In this document: one piece after another, positions 36,121-45,554 of the stretch
How the letters are laid out: every line of letters starts with the position of its first letter
How positions within the stretch are numbered: position 1 is the stretch's first letter
From: Leptolyngbya sp. O-77
Lineage (GTDB): Bacteria > Cyanobacteriota > Cyanobacteriia > Elainellales > Elainellaceae
NCBI RefSeq assembly: GCF_001548395.1
Contig: NZ_AP017367.1
Coordinates: 2,951,001-3,015,000 of the forward strand
Reading direction: 5' to 3'
Length of the DNA stretch: 64,000 nt
Notes under the pieces: model-generated
Seen by the model: only the letters and a program-made list of their open reading frames with translations
Told to the model about the DNA's origin: nothing
The model's database searches: none
Position numbers and translations under genes: made by a program

Positions 36121-37836
36121 ATGCTGCTTGAACCCGCCTTATCCAATGCCTCAGAACAGCCAGGAGAGTCCCTGGTGATTCAGTCCAACGCAACGACGCT
36201 GCACCGCACGGTGCGTCCCGTGGGGGTGTATATGATGCGGGGGCTGGCGCTGCATGAGGGCAGGCTGCTGACGCTGGACGCAGTGCGGGGGTATCTGGTT
36301 GCGATCGCCCCCGACAGCGACAGCACGACGATTCTCAACTCCAAACACACCGAGCAATTTCTGGATGGCAGCGGACTGGCGATCGCCGGAGACACGCTCT
36401 GGTTCACGCGGGAAAATAGGGTCTATCGCTGCCCCCTCACTGATCTGTCCGGCGATACGCTCACTCCAGACGAGTTTGCAACGCTGCCCTACCCGGCAGA
36501 TGGCGTGGCGGTCTACGGCAGTGCAGTTTACATCACCTGCCAAAAAGCGGGTGCAATTTTGATCTACGACGCGGAAACTCAGCGCGAGATTACTCGCTTT
36601 GCTGCGCCCGGTGTGGGGATTGAAAATCTCACCTTTCGGGGGGAAGAACTGTGGCTGTGCGATCGCCTAGAGCGCACGGTCTACTGTATGGATCGGGCAA
36701 CAGGGGAATTGCGATTCAGCCTGCTGACCCCCTTCGATAGCCCCAGCGGGCTGGCGTTTTATCCCGATCCCGCAACAGGCGATGAGGTGCTGTACGTCGT
36801 CTATTCCTTTGAGGAAGCCTACATTCGAGACGACCCCAATAATCCGGAACTGCCCTATGAGCTAACCTTCCGCGATCGCACCTTTCTCCATCCGCTCTAT
36901 TTCCGCTACGACCCGCAGCAGCACTACACGCTCTCCAACGGGTTTCTGGTAGAAATGATCTATGCCGAGGAGATTTCCCCACTGGATGCGGTGCAGCTAA
37001 ACGGTCTAGAGTGGCGGATTGCTCTGCCTGCGGAAACGGCCCGCCAAAAGCTGCGACAGGTGGAGCCGATCGGCATCCCGTTTACCGAAGAACTGCAAGA
37101 CGGACAGCGGGTTGCGGTGTTCAAGTTTGACCAACTCCGGCCCCACGAAAGCCACATCTTTGGCTGGAAGGCGCTGCTGGAAGTACGCGGCATCAAGTAT
37201 CAGTTCACCTACGACGACGTGGAGAAAATTCCGCCGCTGTCGCTGGAGTTTCAGTCGCGCTATCTGGTCGATGACGACGATCTGGCGATGGAAACGCCTG
37301 TGATTCGGGCCGCCGCCCGCGAGTCCATTGGCACAGAAACCAATCTGCTCCGCAAAATTCTGAAAATTCGCAACTATGTCTACGATCGCCTGTCCTACAG
37401 CATCAAGCCCCATATCGACACGCCCGATGTGGCGCTGGAGCGGGGCACAGGCTCCTGCGGCGAGTATGTCGGCATTTTGCTGGCGCTGGCCCGGCTGAAT
37501 GGTATTGCCTGCCGCACAGTCGGTCGCTACAAGTGTCCGCCCTACGCCGATCGCCAGCGGTATCCTCTGGAGCCAGAATTTAACCATGTCTGGATTGAGT
37601 TTTACATTCCGGGCTTTGGCTGGCTGCCGATGGAGTCGAATGTAGATGACGTAGTGGATGGTGGCCCCTATCCCACCCGCTTTTTCATGGGCCTGCCCTG
37701 GTTCCATGCTGAAATGGCTAAGGGCATTTCCTTTGAAACGATCAAAACGCCAAATAGTGACGTAGACGTGTCAATTGGGGATTTAGCAATCAACCACGTC
37801 CGGTTCACCATTTTGGAGGAGCTACCGCCGCTTTAG
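36121..37836 (+). CDS. transglutaminase-like cysteine protease-fold protein with N-terminal beta-propeller-like region
   Basis: The ATG at 36121 gives 571 residues; the upstream frame overlaps the previous gene. The first half contains repeated strands like an NHL/SMP-30 propeller ('GLALHEGRLLTLDAVRGYLVAIAP', 'GVAVYGSAVYITCQ', 'FRGEELWLCDRLERTVYCMD'). A middle beta domain leads to a transglutaminase-like core: Cys in 'GTGSCGEYVGILLALARLNG' (about 446), His in 'FNHVWIEF' (about 488) and an acidic residue in 'WLPMESNVDD' (about 505). This triad supports peptidase or acyl-transfer activity. Substrate unknown; no signal peptide seen. Confidence 0.85.
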   Translation: MLLEPALSNASEQPGESLVIQSNATTLHRTVRPVGVYMMRGLALHEGRLLTLDAVRGYLVAIAPDSDSTTILNSKHTEQFLDGSGLAIAGDTLWFTRENRVYRCPLTDLSGDTLTPDEFATLPYPADGVAVYGSAVYITCQKAGAILIYDAETQREITRFAAPGVGIENLTFRGEELWLCDRLERTVYCMDRATGELRFSLLTPFDSPSGLAFYPDPATGDEVLYVVYSFEEAYIRDDPNNPELPYELTFRDRTFLHPLYFRYDPQQHYTLSNGFLVEMIYAEEISPLDAVQLNGLEWRIALPAETARQKLRQVEPIGIPFTEELQDGQRVAVFKFDQLRPHESHIFGWKALLEVRGIKYQFTYDDVEKIPPLSLEFQSRYLVDDDDLAMETPVIRAAARESIGTETNLLRKILKIRNYVYDRLSYSIKPHIDTPDVALERGTGSCGEYVGILLALARLNGIACRTVGRYKCPPYADRQRYPLEPEFNHVWIEFYIPGFGWLPMESNVDDVVDGGPYPTRFFMGLPWFHAEMAKGISFETIKTPNSDVDVSIGDLAINHVRFTILEELPPL

Positions 37837-37842
37837 GTGGCA

Positions 37843-39633
37843 TCACTGCTTCCCAAAATACGTCTTAAATACCTCATGAGCTACAGGCAGCGCCGCAACG
37901 CCGCCATAGCCTCCGTTTTCAATGACGACGGCGATCGCAATCTGCGGATCGCTCACCGGGCCGTAGCCCACGTACATGGCGTTGGGCTTGCGGCCGGGGC
38001 CCACTTCCGAGGTGCCCGTTTTACCTGCCGTCAGGGGGATGGAGCCATCGGCCAGGCGGCGAGCTGTACCCTTTTGCACTGTGGCCACCAGTCCTTCCTG
38101 AATGGCTTTGATAGTTTCGGGCTTGAGGCCCGCTGACACGGGCTGCACGTCGGGTCGGTTGGTCTGCGAGGCGAGGAGATGAGGCTGGACGCGCTTGCCG
38201 CCGTTGGCGATCGCCGCCGTCATCACGGCCAGTTCCAGCGGGGTCGCCTGCACCAGCCCTTGACCAATGGACATGCTAATCGTGTCGCCCAGATACCAGG
38301 GTTCGTTGTATAGCGCTTCTTTCTCATCGGGCGTGGGCATCATGCCAATGCTGGCCCCCTCCAGCCCCAGGTGCGGCGTTTCGATGCCAATGCCCAGCGC
38401 CTTGCCCCAGCGGGCGATCGCCTCTGGCCCCACCGACATACCCACCCGAAAGAAAAAGGTGTTGCTGCTGTAGGCCAGGGCATCGCGGAAGCCAATCGCC
38501 CCAAACCCGCGGCGGCTGCTTTCCCAAAACTGGTGCCCGCCCACGCTGAGAAACGCCGACGTGCCCACCCGCGCCTGGGGGTGAAAACTTGCCCGTCTCC
38601 ATGCCCGCAGCGCCGTCACAATCTTAAACGTGCTGCCCGGTGGATAACCCTGAAGCGCCCGGTTGAGAAACGGCTGGTCACCTTTTTGAAGCTGCTGCCA
38701 TTCCGCCTCCGTGACGCTGCGGGTAAACATATTGGGGTCAAACGTCGGCGAACTCGCCAACGCCAACACCTCGCCCGTTTTCACATTCAGCACTACCGCT
38801 GCGCCGCGCCGCCCCCCCAGCGCCTTTTCTGCCGTGCGCTGCAATGCCAAATCCAGCGTCAGTTGAACGGGTTCACCGCTGATTGGCGGCTGTTCGCCCA
38901 GCAAGCGAGATTCCTGACCACGTGCGTCCACTTCTACCAGTCGTCCGCCCCACTTGCCTTCCAGTTGTTTGTTAGCCAGGCGCTCGATGCCCATCTTGCC
39001 GACGATCATGCCGCTGGGATAATCGGGATTGCGGGCCATGTCCTCTTCAGTTGCTTCGCCGATGTAGCCCAATACATGGGATGCAAGCGACCCGTTGGGA
39101 TACTTGCGGCTTGATCCGGTAAGAATTTCCACCCCTGGCCAGCGCGGCAACAGTTCGGCCACGGCCACAAACATGGTTGGTGAAAGCTGGTTGCCAACGC
39201 GCACGGGCAGCAGAGAGGTATAGCCTGCCTTTTCCAGACGACCCAGAATGTCTTTCGGGCTAACGCCGATAATCGGCGACAGGTGAACGGCAATTTCCTG
39301 CCATTCTCTGGGCGAGTGCTGTCTTGGCCAGAGGTAGACGTAGCGGGAAATCTGGCTGGTGGCCAGGAGCTTGCCGTGGCGATCGCTCACGGTTCCTCGG
39401 TCGGCCACCAGCGGAATGCGGCGCACCCGATTTTGCTCTGCCAGTTCCCGATTGCGAGCCCCTTCAAAGATTTGCAGTTCCGAGAGGCGATAGACAAACG
39501 CCCCCATCGCACCCGTGATTAGCAACATCAGCACGATGGCGCGATGAACCAGCGGATTGTTCCCGCTCGTGGGATGCACCAGGGACGTGCGGGCGGGAGA
39601 GGTGCGATAGAAAGTGTAGGTTTTGCCAGCCAT
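37843..39633 (-). CDS. mrdA: penicillin-binding protein 2 (peptidoglycan transpeptidase)
   Basis: 596 residues. A cytoplasmic tail and one transmembrane helix (about 30-50) precede a dimerisation domain ('GTVSDRHGKLLATSQIS') and the transpeptidase domain: SxxK in 'YPPGSTFKIVTAL', SxN in 'YSSNTFF', KTG in 'AGKTGTSEVG'. It crosslinks peptidoglycan during cell elongation. Just after SxxK the frame reads 'LRAWRRASF', where the alternative frame gives 'GMETGKFSP', matching homologues as I recall them. A missing base near 38608 and an extra base in the G run at 38577-38581 explain this. The downstream frame is intact. Confidence 0.9.
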   Translation of the reverse strand: MAGKTYTFYRTSPARTSLVHPTSGNNPLVHRAIVLMLLITGAMGAFVYRLSELQIFEGARNRELAEQNRVRRIPLVADRGTVSDRHGKLLATSQISRYVYLWPRQHSPREWQEIAVHLSPIIGVSPKDILGRLEKAGYTSLLPVRVGNQLSPTMFVAVAELLPRWPGVEILTGSSRKYPNGSLASHVLGYIGEATEEDMARNPDYPSGMIVGKMGIERLANKQLEGKWGGRLVEVDARGQESRLLGEQPPISGEPVQLTLDLALQRTAEKALGGRRGAAVVLNVKTGEVLALASSPTFDPNMFTRSVTEAEWQQLQKGDQPFLNRALQGYPPGSTFKIVTALRAWRRASFHPQARVGTSAFLSVGGHQFWESSRRGFGAIGFRDALAYSSNTFFFRVGMSVGPEAIARWGKALGIGIETPHLGLEGASIGMMPTPDEKEALYNEPWYLGDTISMSIGQGLVQATPLELAVMTAAIANGGKRVQPHLLASQTNRPDVQPVSAGLKPETIKAIQEGLVATVQKGTARRLADGSIPLTAGKTGTSEVGPGRKPNAMYVGYGPVSDPQIAIAVVIENGGYGGVAALPVAHEVFKTYFGKQ

Positions 39634-39825
39634 AGAGCAGCTTTATCTACAAAACGGGGTTCACGAGCAGGGTTCACGAGTCCGCATTCCCACCTTAGCG
39701 AACTCTTTCTGTCTGGGGGAAAGAGGTCAGGATAAACTGCCTGGCAGGAAAATAGCGGGGTTGATTAATTTAAGATTGACCAATATTGTTGATCAGCTTT
39801 GTTGACTAGCATTACCAGCAGTCGC

Positions 39826-39871
39826 TGAATCAGCATGAACTGAATCAGCATTTAACTGAATCAGCATTTAC
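39826..39871. repeat. 15/16-bp tandem repeat, three copies
   Basis: TGAATCAGCATGAAC, TGAATCAGCATTTAAC and TGAATCAGCATTTAC follow each other directly. A second small duplication (GGAAACCAGC, GGAAAACCAGC) lies at about 39882-39902. Both sit in the 560-base gap between mrdA and the cysQ-like gene. This gap otherwise holds nothing I can support. Confidence 0.85.
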
Positions 39872-39943
39872 TGGGGCAGCGGGAAACCAGCGGAAAACCA
39901 GCCGCCCTTTCTCGTTTCTACAGGATTTTTACAGCGCCCTCCC

Positions 39944-39965
39944 GTGTAATTCTCGTGTAATTCTA
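39944..39965. repeat. 11-bp tandem duplication
   Basis: CGTGTAATTCT occurs twice in tandem in the mrdA to cysQ-like gap. Confidence 0.8.
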
Positions 39966-40194
39966 AGATTGCTACACTGCTTTCAGCCTGCACCGTCCAG
40001 ATAGTTTCTGAACGCTTTTGAATTATTTTCTTGAAACGCCTGGATAAATCGTTGCATCGGCAACAACGACCCGCATTCTTGAGGCAATCTGTCGCTAAAT
40101 CCTTAGAATTTTTCGATGCAGACCATAGAGTGACCCCTGGGGCTGCGCGGCACTTGAGAGCGCAGGATGCAGTCTATGATGAGGACGGCACTCA

Positions 40195-41086
40195 GTGCAG
40201 GAAACCGCAGGAAACCAATGCAGAAGCTTTCGGGACGATCAGATTGAGGCGATTAGTCGGCTAGTGGTGGACTGTGGCAGGCGATCGCTCGATCTGGCGG
40301 CAGGGTCGTTCAAGGTCTACGAAAAAAGGGCTAGACGACTACGTGACCGATGTGGATCGGGCACTGGATGCTCAGCTTGCGGGTGGGCTGACGGCGCTAT
40401 TTCCCGCCGATAGCGTAATTTCTGAGGAAAACGCCGCCTCGCGTCAGCAATTCTCGCAGCACGCTGGCCGCCTGTGGCTGGTCGATCCGCTGGATGGCAC
40501 AGAAGACTTTATCCACGGCAAGCCGCATTATTCCGTCATGGTGGGAGCGCTGGAGCAGGGGCGGCCGACGGCGGGCTGGGTCTATGCGCCTGTGTTTGAT
40601 CAACTGTATTTTGGGGGCGAGGAACTGGGGCTATTTGGGCGGGCGGGCGCAGCAGAGGCGGCTCCGCTGGTGCCGACTAAGCCAAACCTGCCGAGGCCAG
40701 ACCTGACGGGCGATCGCTTCTCAGTTCTAATCGGCACCAAAGATGCCCGTCGCTACGGTGAGTCCATTCTGCGCCATATCCCCCAGGCTCAGTTTGGCTT
40801 TATCGGCAGCTTTGGGCTAAAGGTGCTGGAGGTGATTCAGGGTCGCGCTGCACTTTATATTTACCTCAACCGCCGAGTTAAACTCTGGGATACGGTCGGG
40901 CCGCTGGCATTGGCCCGGGCAGCCGGGCTGGTGTGTTGCGATCTGGACGGCAAGCCCATCAGGTTTGATGCAGCCGCCCTCGACCCCGACACGCTGACCC
41001 ATCAGCAGCCGATTCTAGTGGGCTGGCCGCCTTTCCTCAATTTGCTGTTGCCACTGCTGCAACGGGCGATCGCCGACGTGGACTGA
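40195..41086 (+). CDS. cysQ: inositol-monophosphatase-fold 3'(2'),5'-bisphosphate nucleotidase (CysQ-like), one apparent frameshift
   Basis: The family removes the 3'-phosphate of PAP or hydrolyses inositol phosphates, with Mg2+. Signatures are 'DDYVTDVDRALDAQL', 'ISEENA' (metal-binding Glu), 'LVDPLDGTEDFIHGKPHYSVMVG' and 'LKVLEVIQGRAALYIYLNRRVKLWDTVGP'. The start region is encoded in one frame from a GTG at 40195 ('DDQIEAISRLVVDCGRRSLDLAAGSFKVYEK'). It must shift into the frame of the main body at the A run 40322-40327: five A would join 'KVYEKGLDDYVTDVD' smoothly, six are present. It is probably one gene with an insertion or sequencing error. Both halves look well conserved. Confidence 0.75.
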
Positions 41087-41354
41087 GTGCCATAACAGCG
41101 CCATAACAACGCCATGATACGCTAGACTTAACCATCTGGCTCTACTTAATGACGTTCACCTGCACTTTCGCAAGGCTTCCAGACTCCGCAGTCGGCTGCT
41201 AATTTTGCAGATCGCCTGGGTATTCTAACCTTGGCAAGTGGCTCCCCGTGCTTGACTACTATGCGTCTCGCCAGACTGTTTCTCTTCGCGCCAATAACTT
41301 GCGCGCAAAGCAGCCCCTGGAGGGACTCTCGACTTCTTATCCAGGGCGTTCTTC

Positions 41355-42038
41355 ATGAAAACCACCGCCTTTAGTGAATTGTTCCCTCTCTTCAGTTCCG
41401 CCAGTCCAGAAACCCTGGAGTGGCTCTTGTCGATCGCGGTTGAGCATGAGTATCCTGCTGGCCGTGCTGTGCTGATGGAAGATGCCTGGGGAAATGCGGT
41501 CTATTTTGTCGAGTCGGGTTGGGTAAAAGTGCGCCGTCACTCTGGCGAAGAAGTGGTCACGCTGGCGATTTTAGGGCGCGGCGATTTCTTTGGGGAGATG
41601 GCGATTTTGGACGAGTCTCCCCGCTCGACGGATGTGGTGGCGCTGTCGCCTGTAAAGCTGCTCAGCATTTCCGCCCAGCGCTTTATCCAGACGCTGTTCA
41701 AAGATTCGCAACTGCACCACAAGATGCTGCAACTGATGGTGCGGCGGTTGCGGCAGACCAATTTTCGCTTCCAGATTCAGCACCGCGCCCCAGCTATTAA
41801 GCTAGCCAATACGCTGGTGCTGCTGGGTGAAAACTACGGGAAATCAACGCCCCACGGCACAGAGATTTTCAACGTGCCGATTAAGGATTTGGCAGATGTC
41901 ACCGATATTAATCCAGACGATGCCGCCAAAATTATGGAAAAGCTGGACAGCAAGGGCTGGATCAAGATTGACACCGCCGGGCAAACGATGCGTCTGCTGA
42001 ATATGCGCCAGCTTGCTCATCTGGCTGGCAAGATTTAG
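41355..42038 (+). CDS. Crp/Fnr-family transcriptional regulator
   Basis: 227 residues. An N-terminal cyclic-nucleotide-binding-type beta barrel (about 15-135: 'VYFVESGWVKVRR', 'LGRGDFFGEMAILDESPRSTDVVAL') is followed by the long C-helix ('KMLQLMVRRLRQTNFRFQIQHRAP') and a winged helix-turn-helix ('NVPIKDLADVTDINPDDAAKIMEKLDSKGWI'). 'GEMAILDESPRST' resembles the phosphate-binding cassette, with Glu and Arg present, but cyclic nucleotide binding is not certain. No Fe-S cysteines are seen, so it is not an Fnr-type oxygen sensor. Targets unknown. Confidence 0.9.
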   Translation: MKTTAFSELFPLFSSASPETLEWLLSIAVEHEYPAGRAVLMEDAWGNAVYFVESGWVKVRRHSGEEVVTLAILGRGDFFGEMAILDESPRSTDVVALSPVKLLSISAQRFIQTLFKDSQLHHKMLQLMVRRLRQTNFRFQIQHRAPAIKLANTLVLLGENYGKSTPHGTEIFNVPIKDLADVTDINPDDAAKIMEKLDSKGWIKIDTAGQTMRLLNMRQLAHLAGKI

Positions 42039-42101
42039 CGATACGTCGATTCTCAGAATGGATCTTCTAACCCGGCTGCCTTGAGCTGCTGCGATTTCAG
42101 G

Positions 42102-42734
42102 CTATTTCGGGGCTGGGGGGTGAGGGCTGGGTTTTCCTGTCGATGGCACGTAATACTGCTTTGCCACGTAGTTAAAAAACTCGTAGTATTGCGAGAACTG
42201 ATCGCTGGGGCGATCGCCCCTGCCAAAATACACCACGCCCTCTTCCGTTAGCGTCAGCGTCATCAGGCTGACCGTGCTTCCGATTTCTACGCGCAGCTGT
42301 CCGCGCAATCCCTGGCGCGTCGTAAAGTTGGGCGCAGCTAGCACGCTCCGCCGCACCTGCTCAGACGAATCCCCCGGCGTAGACAAGATATGGCTCGCCC
42401 AGCCGAGAATTTCCACATCCGGGCTGTAGGGGTTGCGAAATCGCCGCCCATTCTGGCTGTCTGGCAGGGGCGCAGGCACCCAGTTGTCGGGATAGGGAAA
42501 CTCAAACCCGTAGTTGGGATTCTGATAAACCTTCCAGGTTCGCCGTTCGCTAACTGCTGGCTGAGAGCAACTGCTGACCAGTCCGACGCTCAGACTGAGC
42601 AACAGGCTAGCTGCTATTCGACGCGAAGACGACCCAACCCCGGTTGCAGAAGGCTGAGGGCGATCGCCCCATCCCCAGTTGATGAATCGAGATGTAACGC
42701 CATTTGTAAACCTGTGTAACAATACTGCCGTCAT
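42102..42734 (-). CDS. putative lipoprotein, unknown
   Basis: I choose the ATG at 42734 over 42788, because the latter would leave only 26 bases to the divergent gene. The N-terminus is long. A hydrophobic stretch 'IAASLLLSLSVGLVSSCS' with a lipobox-like 'VSSC' may be an internal signal, so translation might really start closer to it. The mature part contains 'WKVYQNPNYGFEFPYPDNWVPAPLPDSQNG', a pattern shared with other cyanobacterial exported proteins, including the protein at 49914-50531. Function unknown. Confidence 0.6.
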   Translation of the reverse strand: MTAVLLHRFTNGVTSRFINWGWGDRPQPSATGVGSSSRRIAASLLLSLSVGLVSSCSQPAVSERRTWKVYQNPNYGFEFPYPDNWVPAPLPDSQNGRRFRNPYSPDVEILGWASHILSTPGDSSEQVRRSVLAAPNFTTRQGLRGQLRVEIGSTVSLMTLTLTEEGVVYFGRGDRPSDQFSQYYEFFNYVAKQYYVPSTGKPSPHPPAPK

Positions 42735-42814
42735 AGCGGTCTTCCGTCTTGACAGCACTTGAACCAAGCCTCTATTCTTAAACGACATACCCGGGTATCA
42801 ATCGCGAAATCAAT

Positions 42815-43198
42815 ATGCAAGACAAGAGTAAACTCACCCTGTATGTTCCACGAGAGCTTCACCGCAAGCTGAAAATCAAAGCGGCGGTAGATGACGAAGC
42901 GATGTCAAGCATTGTGGAACGTGCGATTGTCTTCTACTTAACTCATCCGCACGTCGTAGATGAGGTAGAAGCGTCTCTCGGATCTGTCTCTCATGGGCAG
43001 ACTCATCGAGTATACAACTGTCCTGGGTGTGAGAGTTCCTATGTGATCCACGAGGGTGAGCTAGTTTCTTTGGCGAGTCACGCTGGAGTCGTGCAGGATG
43101 ATGGCGAGTTGGTCGATCGCGTTTCTATGACTCCGTCTCCTGAGCCTGTTGCTGAGGGGTTTGATCGACCGGGTGAAGAGAGTTTGGTTCCTTGCTAG
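42815..43198 (+). CDS. ribbon-helix-helix protein with zinc-ribbon-like CxxC
   Basis: 127 residues. Residues 1-45 ('SKLTLYVPRELHRKLKIKAAVDDEAMSSIVERAIVFYL') fit a ribbon-helix-helix DNA-binding domain. A central 'VYNCPGCESSYVIHEGELV' has one CxxC, enough for half a zinc ribbon; with Cys in the C-terminal tail a metal site is possible across a dimer. The tail is acidic. It lies 200 bases upstream of ycf46 on the same strand. It may regulate that locus (inference). Confidence 0.7.
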   Translation: MQDKSKLTLYVPRELHRKLKIKAAVDDEAMSSIVERAIVFYLTHPHVVDEVEASLGSVSHGQTHRVYNCPGCESSYVIHEGELVSLASHAGVVQDDGELVDRVSMTPSPEPVAEGFDRPGEESLVPC

Positions 43199-43399
43199 TT
43201 GGGTTATGTTGTCTGACGGGTTCGTAGTCAGTTGAGAACGGGCTTCGAGAGCAGTTTCTGGAAGCTTACAGGTTTGCATCCACTGGGGTCGGGCATCTAT
43301 CGGGTTGTCAGGTTACGTAAGGGCTGCTGAACTGCGGTTCGGCGATCGCATCACAATCGGTTTGCGGGTGTCCTCCACTGTCCATAGCAGGTTGACGAC

Positions 43400-45001
43400 A
43401 TGAGAGAAGAGCTAAACGTCTTAGTTCAAGCACAGTATCCTCTAATCTATCTCGTGACCTCTGAGGAAGAGCGGGCAGAGCAGACCATCGCGGCGATCGC
43501 CCAGATGAAGCCCCTGCGACGAGTCTTTATCTGGACAGTCACCCACGGCATTGTGGAGTTTGGCCAGCCGCGCAACATCACCCAGCACAATACCGTTTCT
43601 CCCGAAGCCGCAATCGAGTGGGTCATTCGTCAGCGAGAGCCAGGGATCTTTGTGTTCAAGGATCTGCACCCCTTCATCGACTCGCCTGCGGTAACCCGGT
43701 GGCTGAGAGATGCGATCGCCAGCTTCAAGGATACGCAGAAGACCATCTTGCTGATGTCTCCGGTTCAAAATATCCCCATAGAGCTGGAAAAAGAAGTCGC
43801 TGTTCTAGACTTCCCACTGCCCGACATGGGAGAGCTAAATCAGGTCTTGACGCACCAGCTCGACCAGTCCCGCCCCGTTCGTCGCATCACGACCGAGACT
43901 CGCGAAAAGCTGCTGAAGGCAGCGCTGGGGCTGACTCGCGACGAAGCCGAGAAGGTCTATCGCAAGGCTCAGGTTGCCGCTGGCAAGCTGACGGAATCTG
44001 AAGTTGAAGTTGTTCTCTCAGAGAAGAAGCAGCTTATTCGCCGCAACGGCATCCTGGAATATCTGGAAGAAGACAGCACCATCGACTCAGTAGGCGGTCT
44101 AGAAGAACTCAAGTCCTGGTTGCGTCAGCGTTCCAACGCTTTTACAGAACGGGCGCGGGAGTATGGCTTGCCCCAGCCCAAGGGGATGCTGATTCTGGGT
44201 GTGCCGGGTTGCGGCAAGTCTTTGATTGCCAAGACGACCTCTCGCCTCTGGGGGCTACCGCTGCTCCGGTTGGATATGGGTCGCGTGTATGACGGCTCTA
44301 TGGTAGGGCGATCGGAAGCAAATCTCCGCAGCGCCTTAAAAACTGCTGAATCGATTTCTCCAGCGATCCTATTTATCGATGAGTTAGACAAGTCCTTTGC
44401 AGGCAGCGCGGGTTCTGCTGATTCCGACGGCGGAACCTCTAGCCGAATCTTTGGAACGTTTCTGACCTGGATGCAGGAAAAGACCTCGCCGGTGTTCGTC
44501 ATGGCCACTGCAAACCGGGTCGATCGCCTGCCGGGTGAGTTTCTCCGCAAAGGGCGCTTTGACGAAATCTTCTTTGTAGATCTGCCTACGGCTGAGGAGC
44601 GCAAAGATATCTTCCGCATTCATCTCTCCAAGCGGCGGAATGACATTTCCCGGTTTGACCTGGAGCAACTGGCGAAGATTTCTGAGGCTGAGGCAAACGT
44701 CTCGATTGTCGATCCCAACACGGGCGCGAGTCGTTCGGTTAACGTGATTTGTGGATTCTCCGGTGCAGAGATTGAGCAAGCAGTCGTGGCTGCGATGTAT
44801 GAAGCCTTTGCTCAAGACCGCGAGTTCACTCAGCTAGATATTATTGCTGCCGTCAAATCGACGCTTCCGCTGTCGAAGACGATGGCCGAGCAGGTAGTCG
44901 CCCTACGGGAATGGGCGAGGCAGCGCGCGCGACCTGCTGCCACTTCCATCGCTGAAGAGCGAAGCCGCGAAGAAGAATACAAGCGGCTGGAGTGGAGTTA
45001 A
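43400..45001 (+). CDS. ycf46: Ycf46-type AAA+ ATPase
   Basis: 533 residues. The N-terminal domain (about 1-190) opens 'MREELNVLVQAQYPLIYLVTSEEERAE' and contains 'GIFVFKDLHPFI'. The AAA+ domain has Walker A 'LGVPGCGKSLIAKTTSRLWGLP' near residue 266, Walker B 'AILFIDELDKSF' near 323, 'ATANRVDRLPGEFLRKGRFDEIFF' with the sensor and arginine finger, and a lid with 'GFSGAEIEQAV'. The family is encoded in red-algal plastids and in cyanobacteria; I recall a proposed role in CO2 uptake or photosynthesis, but the molecular substrate is not established. Upstream of ycf35. Confidence 0.92.
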   Translation: MREELNVLVQAQYPLIYLVTSEEERAEQTIAAIAQMKPLRRVFIWTVTHGIVEFGQPRNITQHNTVSPEAAIEWVIRQREPGIFVFKDLHPFIDSPAVTRWLRDAIASFKDTQKTILLMSPVQNIPIELEKEVAVLDFPLPDMGELNQVLTHQLDQSRPVRRITTETREKLLKAALGLTRDEAEKVYRKAQVAAGKLTESEVEVVLSEKKQLIRRNGILEYLEEDSTIDSVGGLEELKSWLRQRSNAFTERAREYGLPQPKGMLILGVPGCGKSLIAKTTSRLWGLPLLRLDMGRVYDGSMVGRSEANLRSALKTAESISPAILFIDELDKSFAGSAGSADSDGGTSSRIFGTFLTWMQEKTSPVFVMATANRVDRLPGEFLRKGRFDEIFFVDLPTAEERKDIFRIHLSKRRNDISRFDLEQLAKISEAEANVSIVDPNTGASRSVNVICGFSGAEIEQAVVAAMYEAFAQDREFTQLDIIAAVKSTLPLSKTMAEQVVALREWARQRARPAATSIAEERSREEEYKRLEWS

Positions 45002-45164
45002 ACGGGCTTTCTCTCCTGCTCCCAACAGGAGGAAAGGCTAGCACATCGCTAGCAGTCTAATCGCTATAGCCGCTTCTGTTTGCCCTCCAAAGGCTGAGCC
45101 GGGCGGTACCTACCTACCAAAAAACGTTGTCTCTCTCAGTTTTCCCTACAGGAGGAAATCCGAA

Positions 45165-45518
45165 ATGTCTCACTTTAGCACTCTGCGTACCAAAATCACC
45201 GATGCCGAAATCCTGAAGGCTTCTCTGCGGGATCTGGGTATTTCTGTGAAGACCGAAGCTGATGTGCGCGGCTACAACGGTCAGCGCGTCCGCTCTGACA
45301 TCGTTGCCGTTCTGGAAGGCGAGTATGATCTGGGCTGGTCTCGCAATGCCGATGGTTCCTTCGACCTGATCGCTGACCTCTGGGGCGTTGCCAAGAAGCA
45401 CAACCAGACCGAGCTGATCAACTCCATCAACCAGAAGTATGCCGTCAACAAGACGCTGGCAGAAGTGAAGCGCCCCGGTCTGCAAAACGCCAACGTGAAG
45501 CTGGTGGTGCAAAAGTAG
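45165..45518 (+). CDS. ycf35: Ycf35 (DUF1257) protein
   Basis: 117 residues, strong ribosome binding site (AGGAGG about nine bases before the ATG). Conserved start 'MSHFSTLRTKITDAEILKASLRDLGISVKTEADVRGYNG', then 'DIVAVLEGEYDLGWSRNADGSFDLIADLW' and 'INQKYAVNKTLAEV'. The family is conserved in cyanobacteria and some plastids; its function is not established. It lies 164 bases after ycf46, and a terminator follows. Confidence 0.93.
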   Translation: MSHFSTLRTKITDAEILKASLRDLGISVKTEADVRGYNGQRVRSDIVAVLEGEYDLGWSRNADGSFDLIADLWGVAKKHNQTELINSINQKYAVNKTLAEVKRPGLQNANVKLVVQK

Positions 45519-45554
45519 TTTCTTCGAGCGTTCCCAATTGACGGGTTAACCTGG

